DNA from: Bacteroidales bacterium
Lineage (GTDB): Bacteria > Bacteroidota > Bacteroidia > Bacteroidales > TTA-H9
Assembly (NCBI GenBank): GCA_028689615.1
Contig: JAQVCV010000039.1
Coordinates: 1 to 43,314, forward strand
DNA length: 43,314 nucleotides
Direction: 5' to 3'
The position numbers and the translations under genes are program-made. Below the pieces are notes generated by a model that made no database searches, had not been told where the DNA came from, and was given only the letters and a program-made list of their open reading frames with translations. Below are positions 16,152 to 25,629 of this stretch, piece after piece. Numbering within the stretch: the stretch's first letter is position 1; every line of letters starts with the position of its first letter.

Positions 16152-17969
16152 TTAGTATTTAAGTTTCCAGTCTTCTTCAAGCTCCCAATTGGCTCGTATC
16201 TCGATCAGGTTCGGTCGGTAATCAACCGGCTCAGGCTGCCGCAGTTCCATGTACTCACCTGTATCCCATCTGTTGTTGTGGTTTAGATCAAGCACTGCTT
16301 TTAACCTGTATTTCCCGGGCTGTTGGTTTGAAATTGTGATTGTGGTATCTGATGAGAATTGATAGCTTGCCATGATTTTTTCATTTTCTGTTAACCAGTA
16401 AAGAATCTGGTTTACCCCGATACGACTTGTCGTGAGTTTTATCCGGCATAATCCATATTCTTCTGGAGATGAGAGGGTAAATGAATAGTTCGATTTTCCG
16501 TTATACAGACCGGTAATGCTCTTTATTGCTGAATCTGCCACTAGAAGTTTGCAATTATCTCCTGGTTTTAAACTGTTTTTTAGTCGAAAGTGCATGTTGC
16601 TGGTGGCTGAAGGTTTAAAACCTGGTTGCAGGGTATCGTCGTTAATCACCAGTTGCATCAGTGAAGTATCGAGAAATTCAACAGGCTGATCAAATGATAA
16701 TTGAAAAGTATTAAAATAGGGAAATCGTTGGCCGCTCAGATTTGATTTCATGTTGAGTTGGGAATTGCGTTGGTTTCGTCTGCGCGAGACAATTTCCTTC
16801 TTTTTTGAGGGTAAGTGCAGGGTGTCTGTTCTTCCTGTTTTGTCGCTTATAATGAGGTGTACTGTGTCGGCTACAGGCTTGGGTATCCACAGGTCGATGG
16901 TGTCGTTTTGCGGGCTGAAAACAGAAAAAACGGGACCCATGGAGTCGGGGTTGAGGATTTCGATTGCAGGGTCTATTAGAGGATACCTGTAAGTAACGCG
17001 GATGGCGTCGGCGGGTGTTCGGTCGCGAGAGGTAATTCTTTGGATGCTGTCTTGTTCCGAAAACAACCGGAGAACTCCAAACGAGTATTTTGTTGACAAT
17101 CCGTTGAAAGTAGCGGAGTCTTGTTGAATGGAGTCGGGAAGCTTTGCTAGCTCCACATCTGGATTTGTTTCAAAATTCTGGCTCAGAGTATCCAGTGTGT
17201 CTTTCGTTGATCCATTCAGGTTATTGTATTTCAGTGAGATGATGGTGTCGGAAAATGCAAATGATTCAGAATAGGGGTTGTAGCAGTAGTTCCCGTTTTG
17301 GTCGAGAAGTGCAACGAGGAGGTAATTTCCAGGAGCCAGGTATTCAAGCTTATAGGTTCCTTCTTTGGAGCATCTGGAAATGTAACGAGGTGGGTGCTTC
17401 ATAACCATGCTGTCGGGGATTGAAACGGAATCGGGAAGATTGTAAAGGCCGGTTAAAACATTTTCAATTGGTTTGCCCGAAAAAGCATCCAAAACAACAC
17501 CTGTTGCAGAGATGGTATCGATTAAATCTCCGGTGGAAAACACATAAGTATATCCGTTGTAGGTGTTCCCTTCGGTGATGTCGGCAATGGCTTCTCCGAA
17601 AAAGATGGAATAGGTAGTGCTGTCTGCCAGAGGTTCATTAAAAATGACCGACAGGGTTTTGCCTCTCAGTTTGAAATCGGGTTTCTCTACGACGGGTGGG
17701 CTTATAAGGATGTTTTTGGCAGCATCTTTTAATTTCACAAATTCATCAAAAGTTATCTCTATTCGGTCGCCATTAAAACGTATGCTGCCCAGTGGAGGGT
17801 TTTCGCTTATTACTTTAGGTGCCGCGGTGTCTTTTGGACCTCCCCCAAGCATCCCTTTAGTAGCACAGCCTTGCAACATCAACCCGATGCCAAGCCACAT
17901 TAAAACGAAGAACAAAACTCGGCCTGGCAGAATTGTGTTGGCTTCTTCTGATTTTATTCTGTAATACAT
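16152..17969 (-). CDS. Ig-like domain lipoprotein (SbsA-type Ig, GGPKDT family)
   Basis: A 605-residue predicted lipoprotein. An N-terminal basic segment and hydrophobic helix end in the lipobox LMLQGC (Cys about residue 35), followed by ATKGMLGGGPKDTAAP, a signature of a Bacteroidota lipoprotein family. Residues about 48-150 form an SbsA-like Ig domain (KVISENPP, IEITFDEFVKL, LSVIFNEPLADSTTYSIFFG, YTYVFSTG). The rest contains a carboxypeptidase-regulatory-like segment (ATGVVLDAFSGKPIENVL) and further beta-rich repeats, ending with a dockerin-like DLNHNNRWDTGEY stretch. An internal ATG nearer the hydrophobic core is an alternative start. It is the last gene of an operon with the deacetylase and DUF2723 genes; the gap upstream is 7 bases. 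Its function is not known. Confidence 0.82.
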   Translation of the reverse strand: MYYRIKSEEANTILPGRVLFFVLMWLGIGLMLQGCATKGMLGGGPKDTAAPKVISENPPLGSIRFNGDRIEITFDEFVKLKDAAKNILISPPVVEKPDFKLRGKTLSVIFNEPLADSTTYSIFFGEAIADITEGNTYNGYTYVFSTGDLIDTISATGVVLDAFSGKPIENVLTGLYNLPDSVSIPDSMVMKHPPRYISRCSKEGTYKLEYLAPGNYLLVALLDQNGNYCYNPYSESFAFSDTIISLKYNNLNGSTKDTLDTLSQNFETNPDVELAKLPDSIQQDSATFNGLSTKYSFGVLRLFSEQDSIQRITSRDRTPADAIRVTYRYPLIDPAIEILNPDSMGPVFSVFSPQNDTIDLWIPKPVADTVHLIISDKTGRTDTLHLPSKKKEIVSRRRNQRNSQLNMKSNLSGQRFPYFNTFQLSFDQPVEFLDTSLMQLVINDDTLQPGFKPSATSNMHFRLKNSLKPGDNCKLLVADSAIKSITGLYNGKSNYSFTLSSPEEYGLCRIKLTTSRIGVNQILYWLTENEKIMASYQFSSDTTITISNQQPGKYRLKAVLDLNHNNRWDTGEYMELRQPEPVDYRPNLIEIRANWELEEDWKLKY

Positions 17970-17976
17970 TGTTTAT

Positions 17977-18615
17977 TCAATTATTCAACGAGTTGAGAGT
18001 AAGACAATTAAACTCTTTTTCCGATAAATACTCCAAAACCATTGGCAGTGCCTTGAGTACATTTTTCGAGGCCTTTTGGCTGTCGTGAAAAACAACTATC
18101 GAGCCTGGTCTTATGTTCCCAATAACCTGTCTGGCACAATCATCGGGCGAGAGTTTGTTGTTGTAATCTCCTGATAATACCGACCAAAGAACCACTTTAT
18201 ACTTCATTACCACTGCTTTCCATTGGGCTCTGGTAATCCGGCCGTAGGGGGGTCTGAACAACTTGCTGTTGATTAACTGACTGCACTTGACGATATTTTC
18301 AAGGTAACTGTCAGTAGGCGTTTTCCAGCCATTCAAGTGGTTGTAAGTGTGATTGGCTAACAGGTGCCCTTCGTTTACAAGCAGGTCAATTAGTTTGGGT
18401 TGGTTGTTGGCGTTTTCTCCAACACAAAAAAAGGTGGCTTTTGACTGGTAAGCCTTGAGCATGGCAGTTATTTCATCTGTTACGCCTGCAACAGGGCCGT
18501 CGTCGAATGTGAGGTAGATGGTTTTGTTTTGGGCCGGTGCCGGCCCAAAACAATAAGTATCACGAGGCATGAGTTTTTGCAGAAAAGCAGGCGGAACTAT
18601 TTGGTGTATCTGCAT
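17977..18615 (-). CDS. Polysaccharide deacetylase (NodB domain, CE4)
   Basis: A 212-residue NodB-fold enzyme expected to remove N- or O-acetyl groups from a polysaccharide. Catalytic and metal motifs are all present: TFDDGP (36-41), the metal pair H89/H93 in HTYNH, RPPYGR (121-126), the WSVLSGDY segment and a C-terminal VVFHDS. No signal peptide is evident, so it may act in the cytosol or be tethered through a partner. Its ATG begins immediately after the DUF2723 stop (no gap), which indicates translational coupling. Whether the substrate is peptidoglycan, a capsule or another glycan cannot be told. Confidence 0.92.
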   Translation of the reverse strand: MQIHQIVPPAFLQKLMPRDTYCFGPAPAQNKTIYLTFDDGPVAGVTDEITAMLKAYQSKATFFCVGENANNQPKLIDLLVNEGHLLANHTYNHLNGWKTPTDSYLENIVKCSQLINSKLFRPPYGRITRAQWKAVVMKYKVVLWSVLSGDYNNKLSPDDCARQVIGNIRPGSIVVFHDSQKASKNVLKALPMVLEYLSEKEFNCLTLNSLNN

Positions 18616-21600
18616 CTATTGAAGTTTTGGATTTCGACGAACGTAATTTTCGTAGAACCTTTGCAATTCAGACGATGAAGTAGCTGACAATTCAGTTCTG
18701 TTTTCGCTTTGAAGTATTTGGTTTGTGTGGTTGAGCAACGACATGAGTTGCCTGATGTTCATGTCGTTTTGTTTGGTCACTCTTCGGGGTTGCTCTTCAA
18801 ACCAATTGAGTCGGGCGATGAGATCATTCAGGATGGGTTTGATGAGTTCATCGCCTTTTTGAGTGGCTCCGGCTTCGTAATAAATCCCGGCGATTTCGAG
18901 TGTAAAATAGTCGTAAGGAACTACCCTGGTAGGAAAGAAATTCAGGGCTGTATCGCAAACCGAAATTGCTTTTTCATGTTGTTTTTCAAGCAGCAATCGG
19001 TTTGCCAACCGGTAATAGATGTTTCGGAGATTGGTTCCATAGCGCAAATAATCGTCGTTATAATACAAGGTAGTGTCGTTCATCTTTACAGAAAACTGTT
19101 TCATCAGGCGCTTATAGAGTATATCGCTGTTGATGTAGCCTGTTTGGTTGTCGGTTATAGTATCCCTGAAGGGCGTAAGTCTGTAGGCTAACCCTTCTAG
19201 CCTGAAGTAATCTCTCAGTCCTTCAAACACCGGCGACGCAGTTGGAGCCGTGATGTAAACAGGACGGGTCCAGTTGTAATGGGCAAGCAGATCCATCACC
19301 ATCAGATCGTTTTTTTGGATTGCTGATTGTGAAATTTTCCACACCAATTGTTTCTCGGGCTCGATTTCTTTGGATGAAGACAGAAGGTCGGAACGGGAAA
19401 TCGTGGCGCTGTCAACAGCTATCCCAAAAACAGTAGCCGGGAAGAAGTAAGTTGTATAGCCATTTGCTTCCTCTTGCTGCAACAGGGTTTCGTTGGTTTG
19501 AAGCACATGAAACAGTTCTCCAAGGTCAACCCCTCTCAGGCCTTCCTGTTCTACCAGATACACAATGTCGCGTGTTCCGGTTCGGTATTGATCGTGAGAA
19601 AGCGTGAAGGGAACAGGTTCCGATTCATATACCTTCGTTTTCATTTGATCAATATACCAGTCCATTCCCAGAAGACTGAGGTTGCAAACTCTAACATCAG
19701 TTCTGTAGTTTTCAACTTCTTGCATATACCACAAAGGGAAGGTGTCGTTATCGCCAACTGTAAAAAGGATGGCATCAGGTTCGCAACTGTCAAGATAAGC
19801 TTTAGCAATTTGGGCAGCAGCGTAGCGTCCCGATCGGTCATGATCGTCAAAGTTTTCCGAGAGTAACAGGGTTGGAACCGAAAGGCCGGCAATAGTGCCC
19901 AGGGTAACGGCCACCCAAGGTTTTGTCAGTTTCTTCAGCAAGTGTACAAGGGCTAGCACCCCTATCCCGATCCATATGGCAAAAGCGTAGAAACTGGCCG
20001 CGTAGGCATAATCGCGTTCACGGGGTTGGGGGCTGTACTGGTTCAAGTAGATTACGATAGCAAGGCCTGTCATGAAAAACAGGCTCAGCACTACCAAACC
20101 ATCGTTCCGGCTTTTTGAAAAATGGAAGATCATTCCAGCCAAACCAAGCAACAAGGGGAGGAGGTAATACCTGTTTTCTCCTTTGTTGCGTGGTACGGTA
20201 GCAAGGGTGGTTAAATTGCCTACTCGTTGAGTATCGATAAAGTTAAAACCAGTGATCCAGTTGCCATCGGCTCTGTCAGAATAGCCCTGGATGTCGTTTT
20301 GTTTGCCACTGAAGTTCCACATGAAATACCTGAAATACATGTGGTTTATTTGGTAACGAAAGAAGAACTTCAGATTATCGGAAAAGGTTGGTTTGTAGTT
20401 TTGCCCTTTGGTGTCAGCTCCTGTCCATATCTTATATTCCTGAGCATGTTCTGGCTGAATGTTTTCGTACATTCGGGGGAATACTGTACATTCTCCGGAG
20501 TTGTATTTGGCTTTCGAGTATTGATTTTTGTGAATTATTTCATATTTCCCGGTAAGGTCGTTTCGGGCATAAACGGGCTTACCACTTTCATATCCAGTGG
20601 GTTCACTGTTGTAGTAAGGTCCATACAATAGGGGCCAATCCCCATATTGTTCCCTGTTCAGGTAACTCAGCAAACTGATTGCATCTTTTGGGCTGTTCTC
20701 GTTGATGGGCGTTCCGGCATTGGCGCGAATCACTAAAACCAGAAATGAAGAATAACCAATAAGGATGAAGGTGAATGCCAGAAGGGCATTGTGTATTTGA
20801 GCCCTGTTGTGCCGGTTACGAAAAATAATGTAGGAAATGGCAGCAACCACCGCAATCCGCAAAAAGAATCCACTTGTTGATGTGGCATCTACAAGATACA
20901 GAGTTGAGATGACCATTCCGGCGATAGCAAATATTCTGATCCAAACACTGCTGTTTCGGATGGTGTAAAACAGGCCGGCTATAATAAAAAGGGCCAGCAG
21001 GAGGGTAAAGAATAGGGTGCCTGTGTGGAAAGGTAAGTTCAGGTTGTTGACAAACAGCAATTCAGACAGAGCAAACAAACTCACAACTTCTGGAATGATG
21101 AGGTACATAACGGTAGCAATTAAAAGCACCGAAACCAGCAGCGCCATTGCGATATGAAGGAGTTTGGTTTTGTCTTGTCTTTTATAGAAGTAAATAAGCG
21201 TGATGGCCGGTATGGCAAGCAGGTTGAGCAGGTGTACTCCGATGGAAAGGCCCATAAGGTATGCAATAAGAATTAGCCAGCGGCTGGAGTGATCTTCATG
21301 CGATCGGCGTTCCCACTTGAGAATGGCCCAAAATACAACGGCAGTAAAGAACGATGACAGGGCATACACTTCGCCTTCTACAGCCGAAAACCAAAACGAA
21401 TCGGTAAAAGCATACGCCAGGCTCCCTACAAATCCACTTGCCATTAACACGGCTATCTCTGTTTGGCTGAGCATCTCGGGCGATTTTCTTAATATTCTTA
21501 ATCCAAGCATGCTAATGCTCCAAAACAGAAAAAGAACGGTAAACGACGAGGCAAGTGCCGACATCAGGTTGATGAGAAAAGCAACGCTGCTCACATCGGG

Positions 21601-21804
21601 TGCAGCTAATGAAAAAATCCTCCCAAGTAATTGGAAAAGTGGTGCTCCGGGAGGGTGCCCTACCTGTAGCTTGAACGCAGTGGATATGTATTCACCACAA
21701 TCCCAAAGACTTACAGTAGGTTCGATGGTTAGGAAATATACTAGGGCTGATAGTAAAAATACACTCCAGCCAAAAAGGTTGTTTATTTTATGAAACTTAT
21801 TCAT
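18616..21804 (-). CDS. DUF2723 (TMEM260-like) multi-pass membrane protein, possible protein O-mannosyltransferase
   Basis: A 1062-residue inner-membrane protein with about 12 TM helices in the N-terminal half, a soluble middle region and a TPR-like helical C-terminus ([21 protein letters not shown]). The DUF2723 hallmark is clear: [26 protein letters not shown] with D35, G37, E38 and HPPG at 50-53. The eukaryotic member TMEM260 is, to my knowledge, an ER protein O-mannosyltransferase with a GT-C fold, so a protein-glycosylating role in Bacteroidota is plausible but unproven here. I start at the ATG at 21804, whose product begins right before the first TM helix; an upstream ATG would add 30 unrelated residues. 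It leads the operon with the deacetylase and Ig-like lipoprotein. Confidence 0.85.
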   Translation of the reverse strand: MNKFHKINNLFGWSVFLLSALVYFLTIEPTVSLWDCGEYISTAFKLQVGHPPGAPLFQLLGRIFSLAAPDVSSVAFLINLMSALASSFTVLFLFWSISMLGLRILRKSPEMLSQTEIAVLMASGFVGSLAYAFTDSFWFSAVEGEVYALSSFFTAVVFWAILKWERRSHEDHSSRWLILIAYLMGLSIGVHLLNLLAIPAITLIYFYKRQDKTKLLHIAMALLVSVLLIATVMYLIIPEVVSLFALSELLFVNNLNLPFHTGTLFFTLLLALFIIAGLFYTIRNSSVWIRIFAIAGMVISTLYLVDATSTSGFFLRIAVVAAISYIIFRNRHNRAQIHNALLAFTFILIGYSSFLVLVIRANAGTPINENSPKDAISLLSYLNREQYGDWPLLYGPYYNSEPTGYESGKPVYARNDLTGKYEIIHKNQYSKAKYNSGECTVFPRMYENIQPEHAQEYKIWTGADTKGQNYKPTFSDNLKFFFRYQINHMYFRYFMWNFSGKQNDIQGYSDRADGNWITGFNFIDTQRVGNLTTLATVPRNKGENRYYLLPLLLGLAGMIFHFSKSRNDGLVVLSLFFMTGLAIVIYLNQYSPQPRERDYAYAASFYAFAIWIGIGVLALVHLLKKLTKPWVAVTLGTIAGLSVPTLLLSENFDDHDRSGRYAAAQIAKAYLDSCEPDAILFTVGDNDTFPLWYMQEVENYRTDVRVCNLSLLGMDWYIDQMKTKVYESEPVPFTLSHDQYRTGTRDIVYLVEQEGLRGVDLGELFHVLQTNETLLQQEEANGYTTYFFPATVFGIAVDSATISRSDLLSSSKEIEPEKQLVWKISQSAIQKNDLMVMDLLAHYNWTRPVYITAPTASPVFEGLRDYFRLEGLAYRLTPFRDTITDNQTGYINSDILYKRLMKQFSVKMNDTTLYYNDDYLRYGTNLRNIYYRLANRLLLEKQHEKAISVCDTALNFFPTRVVPYDYFTLEIAGIYYEAGATQKGDELIKPILNDLIARLNWFEEQPRRVTKQNDMNIRQLMSLLNHTNQILQSENRTELSATSSSELQRFYENYVRRNPKLQ

Positions 21805-21848
21805 ATTCAGTTTAAAAGAAATTTCGGAATCGATAATATTTCTTACAG

Positions 21849-21856
21849 CGAAGGTA
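21849..21856 (-). promoter_or_regulatory. Near-consensus -7 element (TACCTTCG) of the DUF2723 operon
   Basis: One mismatch from TAnnTTTG, 44 bases before the ATG at 21804, in the divergent region shared with gpmA. Confidence 0.35.
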
Positions 21857-21943
21857 GCCAAAATCCTTTTGCCAACTAAAGTTACAGCATCCATCGGTAT
21901 GTTTGAGTTGCATTACCTTTTAAACCCGCTAAAAAGCTTTTAT

Positions 21944-21951
21944 TACCTTTG
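21944..21951 (+). promoter_or_regulatory. -7 promoter element TACCTTTG of gpmA
   Basis: An exact TAnnTTTG match 25 bases before the gpmA ATG, with a T-rich stretch upstream but no clear -33 TTTG. Confidence 0.6.
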
Positions 21952-21976
21952 CAGCAAAATTTTGAAAATTATACCT

Positions 21977-22723
21977 ATGCTTCGTTTAGTATTAGTTAGG
22001 CATGGCGAAAGCCAATGGAATAAAGAAAACAGGTTCACAGGTTGGACCGATGTTGAACTTTCTGAAAAAGGAATTGAGGAGGCTCGAAAGGGAGGAAAAA
22101 TTTTAAAAGAAAATGGATTTGACTTTCGTGTGGCCTATACCTCTTATTTGAGAAGAGCTATTAGAACGCTGTGGTTGATTCTCGACGAAATGGATTTGAT
22201 GTGGATTGATGTAAAGAAAACCTGGAGGTTGAACGAGAAGCACTATGGGAACCTGCAAGGATTAAATAAAGCCGAAACCGCCCAAAGGTATGGCGAAGAG
22301 CAGGTTCATATTTGGCGCAGGAGCTATGATGTTCCTCCCGCCGCACTGGCTGCTGATGATCCTCGAAATCCTCGTCTCGACAAACGTTACGAAAACCTTA
22401 CCGAAAATGAACTGCCACTCACCGAGTCGCTTAAGGATACTATCGACCGTATTGTGCCTTACTGGCAAAATGAAATATCACAAAGCCTGAAAAAAGAAGG
22501 ACAGGTTTTGGTTGCAGCCCATGGTAACAGTTTGCGTGGCATCATAAAGTACTTGAAAAACATGACTGAGGAGGAGATAATTGCCCTAAATCTTCCAACG
22601 GGAGTTCCTTATGTTTTTGAGTTCGACGATAACCTGGTTCTTCAAAAGGATTATTTCCTTGGTGATCCTGAGGAGATTAAGAAGTTGATGGACGCCGTTG
22701 CCAACCAGGGGAAAAGTAAATAA
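21977..22723 (+). CDS. gpmA: 2,3-bisphosphoglycerate-dependent phosphoglycerate mutase
   Basis: Interconverts 3- and 2-phosphoglycerate in glycolysis and gluconeogenesis; 248 residues, cytosolic. Motifs: [27 protein letters not shown] with the phospho-accepting His in [14 protein letters not shown], the [20 protein letters not shown] block, [15 protein letters not shown], and the second catalytic His in [14 protein letters not shown]. Length and order match the cofactor-dependent type rather than the cofactor-independent GpmI. The ATG at 21977 is set by the family N-terminus and by the promoter upstream. A terminator follows 13 bases after the stop. Confidence 0.97.
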   Translation: MLRLVLVRHGESQWNKENRFTGWTDVELSEKGIEEARKGGKILKENGFDFRVAYTSYLRRAIRTLWLILDEMDLMWIDVKKTWRLNEKHYGNLQGLNKAETAQRYGEEQVHIWRRSYDVPPAALAADDPRNPRLDKRYENLTENELPLTESLKDTIDRIVPYWQNEISQSLKKEGQVLVAAHGNSLRGIIKYLKNMTEEEIIALNLPTGVPYVFEFDDNLVLQKDYFLGDPEEIKKLMDAVANQGKSK

Positions 22724-22736
22724 AATGATTCTTTGT

Positions 22737-22760
22737 AGGGGAGCATGGCTCCCCTTTTTT
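22737..22760 (+). terminator. Intrinsic terminator after gpmA
   Basis: A perfect 8-bp stem (AGGGGAGC with GCTCCCCT) with a 3-base loop and a T run. It ends 11 bases before the next ATG. Confidence 0.88.
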
Positions 22761-22771
22761 ACACTATTTTT

Positions 22772-23488
22772 ATGGCGCGACAGTGGATCATTCCTGATGT
22801 ACATGGCTACCTTGAAACGTTGAAGTCGCTGGTTGATTACCAGATACGACCTTCTTCGTCAGATACTTTGTATTTTCTGGGCGATTATATTGATAGAGGT
22901 CCTGATAGTAAAGGGGTTTTGGACTACCTGATGTCGCTCCGCGATCGGGGAATTAAAGCCCGCTTCCTTAAAGGAAACCATGAGGAGTATTTCGCCGATG
23001 CGTGGAGAGCCGACCAGAATCTTGGAACTTTCTTAGGTATTCGCAAAGCCAATCCTCTGGCTAAAGATTGGTATCGCTATGGTGGAAAGGAAACAATAAG
23101 GAGTTTCGGCGTGCGTCATATTAAAGATATTGAAAAGAAGTATGTTGATTGGATTGATCAGCTTGAGTACTATATTGTTCTTGATAAATTTGTGCTGGTT
23201 CACGCAGGACTTAATTTTCAAATCGAGGATGTGTTTGACGATAAACAAGCCATGTTGTGGGCTAAGGATTTTCAATGCGACCTAAGCAAGATAGGTGGGA
23301 GGCGGGTTATTCATGGCCATACTCCTGTAAGCCATGAGTTTATTTTTGACATGGTGGAGTCTTCAAGATTTGAGTTTATCGATCTCGACAACGGGGTGTA
23401 TTACAAAGGGCAGAAAGGTTTTGGAAACCTGACCGCCCTCGAAATAAACGAAATGATACTTCTGGCTCAACCCTCATTAGATGGTTAA
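22772..23488 (+). CDS. Serine/threonine-type metallophosphatase (PPP/PrpA-like)
   Basis: A 238-residue calcineurin-like phosphoesterase, cytosolic. The four metal-binding motifs are present: DVHG (9-12), GDYIDRGPDS (37-46), GNHEE (68-72) and, later, VHAGL and HGHTP. The set matches bacterial PPP-type protein phosphatases and symmetrical diadenosine tetraphosphatases, which cannot be told apart here. The ATG at 22772 is used because the upstream in-frame ATG at 22745 lies in the loop of the gpmA terminator. Its 3' end is 7 bases from convergent mscL with no terminator between them. Confidence 0.9.
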   Translation: MARQWIIPDVHGYLETLKSLVDYQIRPSSSDTLYFLGDYIDRGPDSKGVLDYLMSLRDRGIKARFLKGNHEEYFADAWRADQNLGTFLGIRKANPLAKDWYRYGGKETIRSFGVRHIKDIEKKYVDWIDQLEYYIVLDKFVLVHAGLNFQIEDVFDDKQAMLWAKDFQCDLSKIGGRRVIHGHTPVSHEFIFDMVESSRFEFIDLDNGVYYKGQKGFGNLTALEINEMILLAQPSLDG

Positions 23489-23495
23489 GGTTGAA

Positions 23496-23930
23496 TCAGT
23501 TTCTGGCTTTGAGTAAATCTCTGATTTCAGCCAGTAGTTTTTCTTCATTTGTAGGCTGTGGAGGTACCGGAGGGGGAGTGGGTGCCGGTTGTTCCTGTTT
23601 GGCTCTCATACGGTTCATTGCTTTAATCATCATGAAAACTGCAAAAGCAATGATAATGAAGTCAAAAAGGTTTTGAATAAACTGCCCGTAGTTAAGTGTC
23701 ACGGCCTGGCTGGTCACTGTTCCTGCTGCATCTGCTACAGCCTCCTTGATGGTTAGTTTGAAACCAGTAAAGTTTACTCCACCTATCAATACCCCTAACG
23801 GTGGCATAATTACATCGTTGACCAACGAAGAAACAATTTTGCCAAATGCACCTCCGATGATGATACCAACAGCCATGTCGATCATATTTCCTTTCACGGC
23901 AAACGACTTGAATTCATCTAGAAATTTCAT
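23496..23930 (-). CDS. mscL: Large-conductance mechanosensitive channel MscL
   Basis: A 144-residue inner-membrane channel that opens under membrane tension to release solutes during osmotic downshock. The start [46 protein letters not shown] is the MscL signature with TM1 at about 16-45; TM2 lies near 83-105 ([19 protein letters not shown]). A Pro-rich linker and the C-terminal helix [16 protein letters not shown] follow. Length is normal. It is probably monocistronic, with its own promoter 26 bases upstream. Confidence 0.97.
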   Translation of the reverse strand: MKFLDEFKSFAVKGNMIDMAVGIIIGGAFGKIVSSLVNDVIMPPLGVLIGGVNFTGFKLTIKEAVADAAGTVTSQAVTLNYGQFIQNLFDFIIIAFAVFMMIKAMNRMRAKQEQPAPTPPPVPPQPTNEEKLLAEIRDLLKARN

Positions 23931-23955
23931 ACTTGTAATGATTTTATATGCTTCA

Positions 23956-23963
23956 CAAATATA
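23956..23963 (-). promoter_or_regulatory. -7 promoter element TATATTTG of mscL
   Basis: An exact TAnnTTTG match on the minus strand, 25 bases before the mscL ATG. Confidence 0.6.
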
Positions 23964-24225
23964 GCTTTATTTTGTTTAAATAGATAGGAAGTACTGTAAA
24001 GTATTCGTTGGCTTTAGTTCAGGATTTATGTTTCCAGGCTTCGTGTGGCAGAAGGTGTTTTGAGCGAAGGAAAGTAGTGACTGGCAGCGCCGTCTTTTTT
24101 GATCTGTTACAGGTGTTGTTTTCACCCCCCCCTCCCTCGATTCTTTCGTTATGATGATGTTGTCATTCAGGTTTTTGGCGAATTGTTTCAATATATTGTC
24201 AGAACCATTGGTCGCGTCTGAGAAT
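23964..24225. other. Noncoding gap between mscL and the AT-hook gene terminator
   Basis: No convincing gene. A 71-residue minus-strand frame (23976-24191) has no family features and low-complexity composition. The stretch contains a run of eight C residues at 24125-24132. Confidence 0.5.
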
Positions 24226-24253
24226 AAAAAAACCCGGCTACCGAGCCGGGTTT
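24226..24253 (-). terminator. Intrinsic terminator of the AT-hook protein gene
   Basis: A perfect 10-bp stem (AAACCCGGCT with AGCCGGGTTT on the minus strand) with a 4-base loop and a T run, 22 bases after the stop at 24275. Confidence 0.92.
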
Positions 24254-24274
24254 GAAAAGTTATGAGGTTCCAGA

Positions 24275-25519
24275 CTAATTCGCTTCAGATGAGTTTTCTG
24301 AAGGCGCTGGTGTTTCTTTAGGAGCTTTGGCAGCAGGAGTTGATCCCGATTTTTTTACAGGTTTTTTAGCAGGTCTTTTTTTGCTTTTAGCCTTTTTTGT
24401 CGATTTGCTTTTGGCTTTCTTGGCCATTTTTACAACTTCCTGATTGTTTTCAGGTACAACGACTACCTCTTTTGGTTCAGTAACTATTTCCACCACTGGA
24501 GCTACAACCTCGGTCTCTACTGCAATAACTTCTGATTCAACTTTAGGTTTTTTAGGTGCTTTGCCTGTTTTTTTCTCTTTTACAGGAGCTGTTCTGGTGG
24601 CTATTGTGAAGGCCATGGTAATGCCTTCAGCAGTGATATACAGTTTTTTGTCTTCAGGATTAATCACCATCCACCCTTTTTTGGCTGCATTAAAAATGTT
24701 ATTGGTCAGGTTATTGATCCGGCTAATATCTTTTCTGTCAGTCTCTTCATATTTTTGGACGATGTCTTCACGGGTAAAGGTTTTTTTACCAAAATCAGAA
24801 GCATACAGAGCATAAATCACAATCCATTCACGTTCAGGACCAGGGCGTTTTGCATTGCAAACTTCTTCAAGTGTAGGGATGAGCTTTAAATCAACTGTTA
24901 CTTTTTCAATTGCTTTTTTCTTAGGTGCCTTGGTTTTAGCTGGTTTAGCTTCTTCTGGTTTGATTTCAGCCACAGCGTTTACTTCTTTATTGTCAGCCTT
25001 TTCTTTTTTAACGGGCTTTGGTGAAACTGCTGGCTTTGAGGTTTTAGCACTTTTTTTGGCAGTGGAAGCGGTTTTCTTTGGCTTTGCTTGTGCTGTTGGT
25101 TCAGGTTTATTCTCCACTATTTCTTCTTTTATTTCAGGAGCAACAACCTCTGCCTGAATTGCTTCAGCAATGGTTTCAGGTTCGCTGGTCTTCTTGGGAC
25201 GACCACGTTTTCTTTTTTCCTGATCAACAGGCTCTTCAGTCTGTGGTTCAGCAATTTTGCGCGGTCTTCCTCTTTTCCCCTTTGCAGGAGTTTCAACTGT
25301 TTCTTCAGGTGTTTTGCCTTTTTCCAAAGAAGGGCTATCTGAGATTTGTTTTTCGATTTTAGCAGATGGCGTTGATTTCTCCATCCCACCGGTCAGAAAA
25401 TTTTCCAGTCCGGTTCGCCTAATTTCGTTGAATTGTTCAATAACGATCTCTGATTTACCTTCCAGTTCGATGTTAATCAGACCGTTGGAAACTTTAATTT
25501 TAAAAATTGATTCAGCCAT
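24275..25519 (-). CDS. AT-hook, histone-H1-like DNA-binding protein with a central globular domain
   Basis: A 414-residue basic protein with no close match that I recognise. Order: a short beta/alpha N-terminus (ESIFKIKVSNGLINIELEG, 3-21); two AT-hooks, KRGRPRK (82-88) and KRGRPKK (104-110); a Lys/Ala/Pro/Glu-rich linker (about 140-205); a globular domain at about 208-306 whose helices and TAEG turn look like a winged helix (LEEVCNAKRPGPEREWIVIYALY, FTREDIVQKY, ISRINNLTNNIFNAAKKGW, KLYITAEG); then a second disordered part ending in a lysine-rich H1-like tail (364-390, KKAKSKSTKKAKSKKRPAKK). AT-hooks bind the minor groove of AT-rich DNA, so a nucleoid or regulatory role is likely. The globular domain's identity is inference. 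It has its own promoter and terminator. Confidence 0.85.
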   Translation of the reverse strand: MAESIFKIKVSNGLINIELEGKSEIVIEQFNEIRRTGLENFLTGGMEKSTPSAKIEKQISDSPSLEKGKTPEETVETPAKGKRGRPRKIAEPQTEEPVDQEKRKRGRPKKTSEPETIAEAIQAEVVAPEIKEEIVENKPEPTAQAKPKKTASTAKKSAKTSKPAVSPKPVKKEKADNKEVNAVAEIKPEEAKPAKTKAPKKKAIEKVTVDLKLIPTLEEVCNAKRPGPEREWIVIYALYASDFGKKTFTREDIVQKYEETDRKDISRINNLTNNIFNAAKKGWMVINPEDKKLYITAEGITMAFTIATRTAPVKEKKTGKAPKKPKVESEVIAVETEVVAPVVEIVTEPKEVVVVPENNQEVVKMAKKAKSKSTKKAKSKKRPAKKPVKKSGSTPAAKAPKETPAPSENSSEAN

Positions 25520-25599
25520 AACCTTGATTTATTTATTGTAATCTGTTTTCCCTATTAACCGATAGAGGAGTTTTAAAATAGACTCAATTATCTGATTTG

Positions 25600-25629
25600 C
25601 AAAAATAATACATTTTTTTACTTTGTCAA
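25600..25629 (-). promoter_or_regulatory. Promoter of the AT-hook gene (TTGACA-N16-TATTTTTG)
   Basis: On the minus strand TTGACA (25629-25624) is followed after 16 bases by the exact TAnnTTTG element TATTTTTG (25607-25600). It predicts a start near 25593 and a leader of about 74 bases. This is the best two-part promoter in the window. Confidence 0.65.

Noticed and set aside
22745-22771. Earlier start for the metallophosphatase at 22745
   Set aside because: This ATG is the loop of the gpmA terminator, and the added residues are not part of the family; 22772 fits.
24125-24132. Run of eight C residues, a possible phase-variation tract
   Set aside because: It is outside any supported gene or promoter, so there is no evidence that slippage would matter.
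23976-24191. Possible 71-residue gene on the minus strand between mscL and the AT-hook gene
   Set aside because: No recognised motif, no promoter element, unremarkable composition and it spans a C-run; not enough support.
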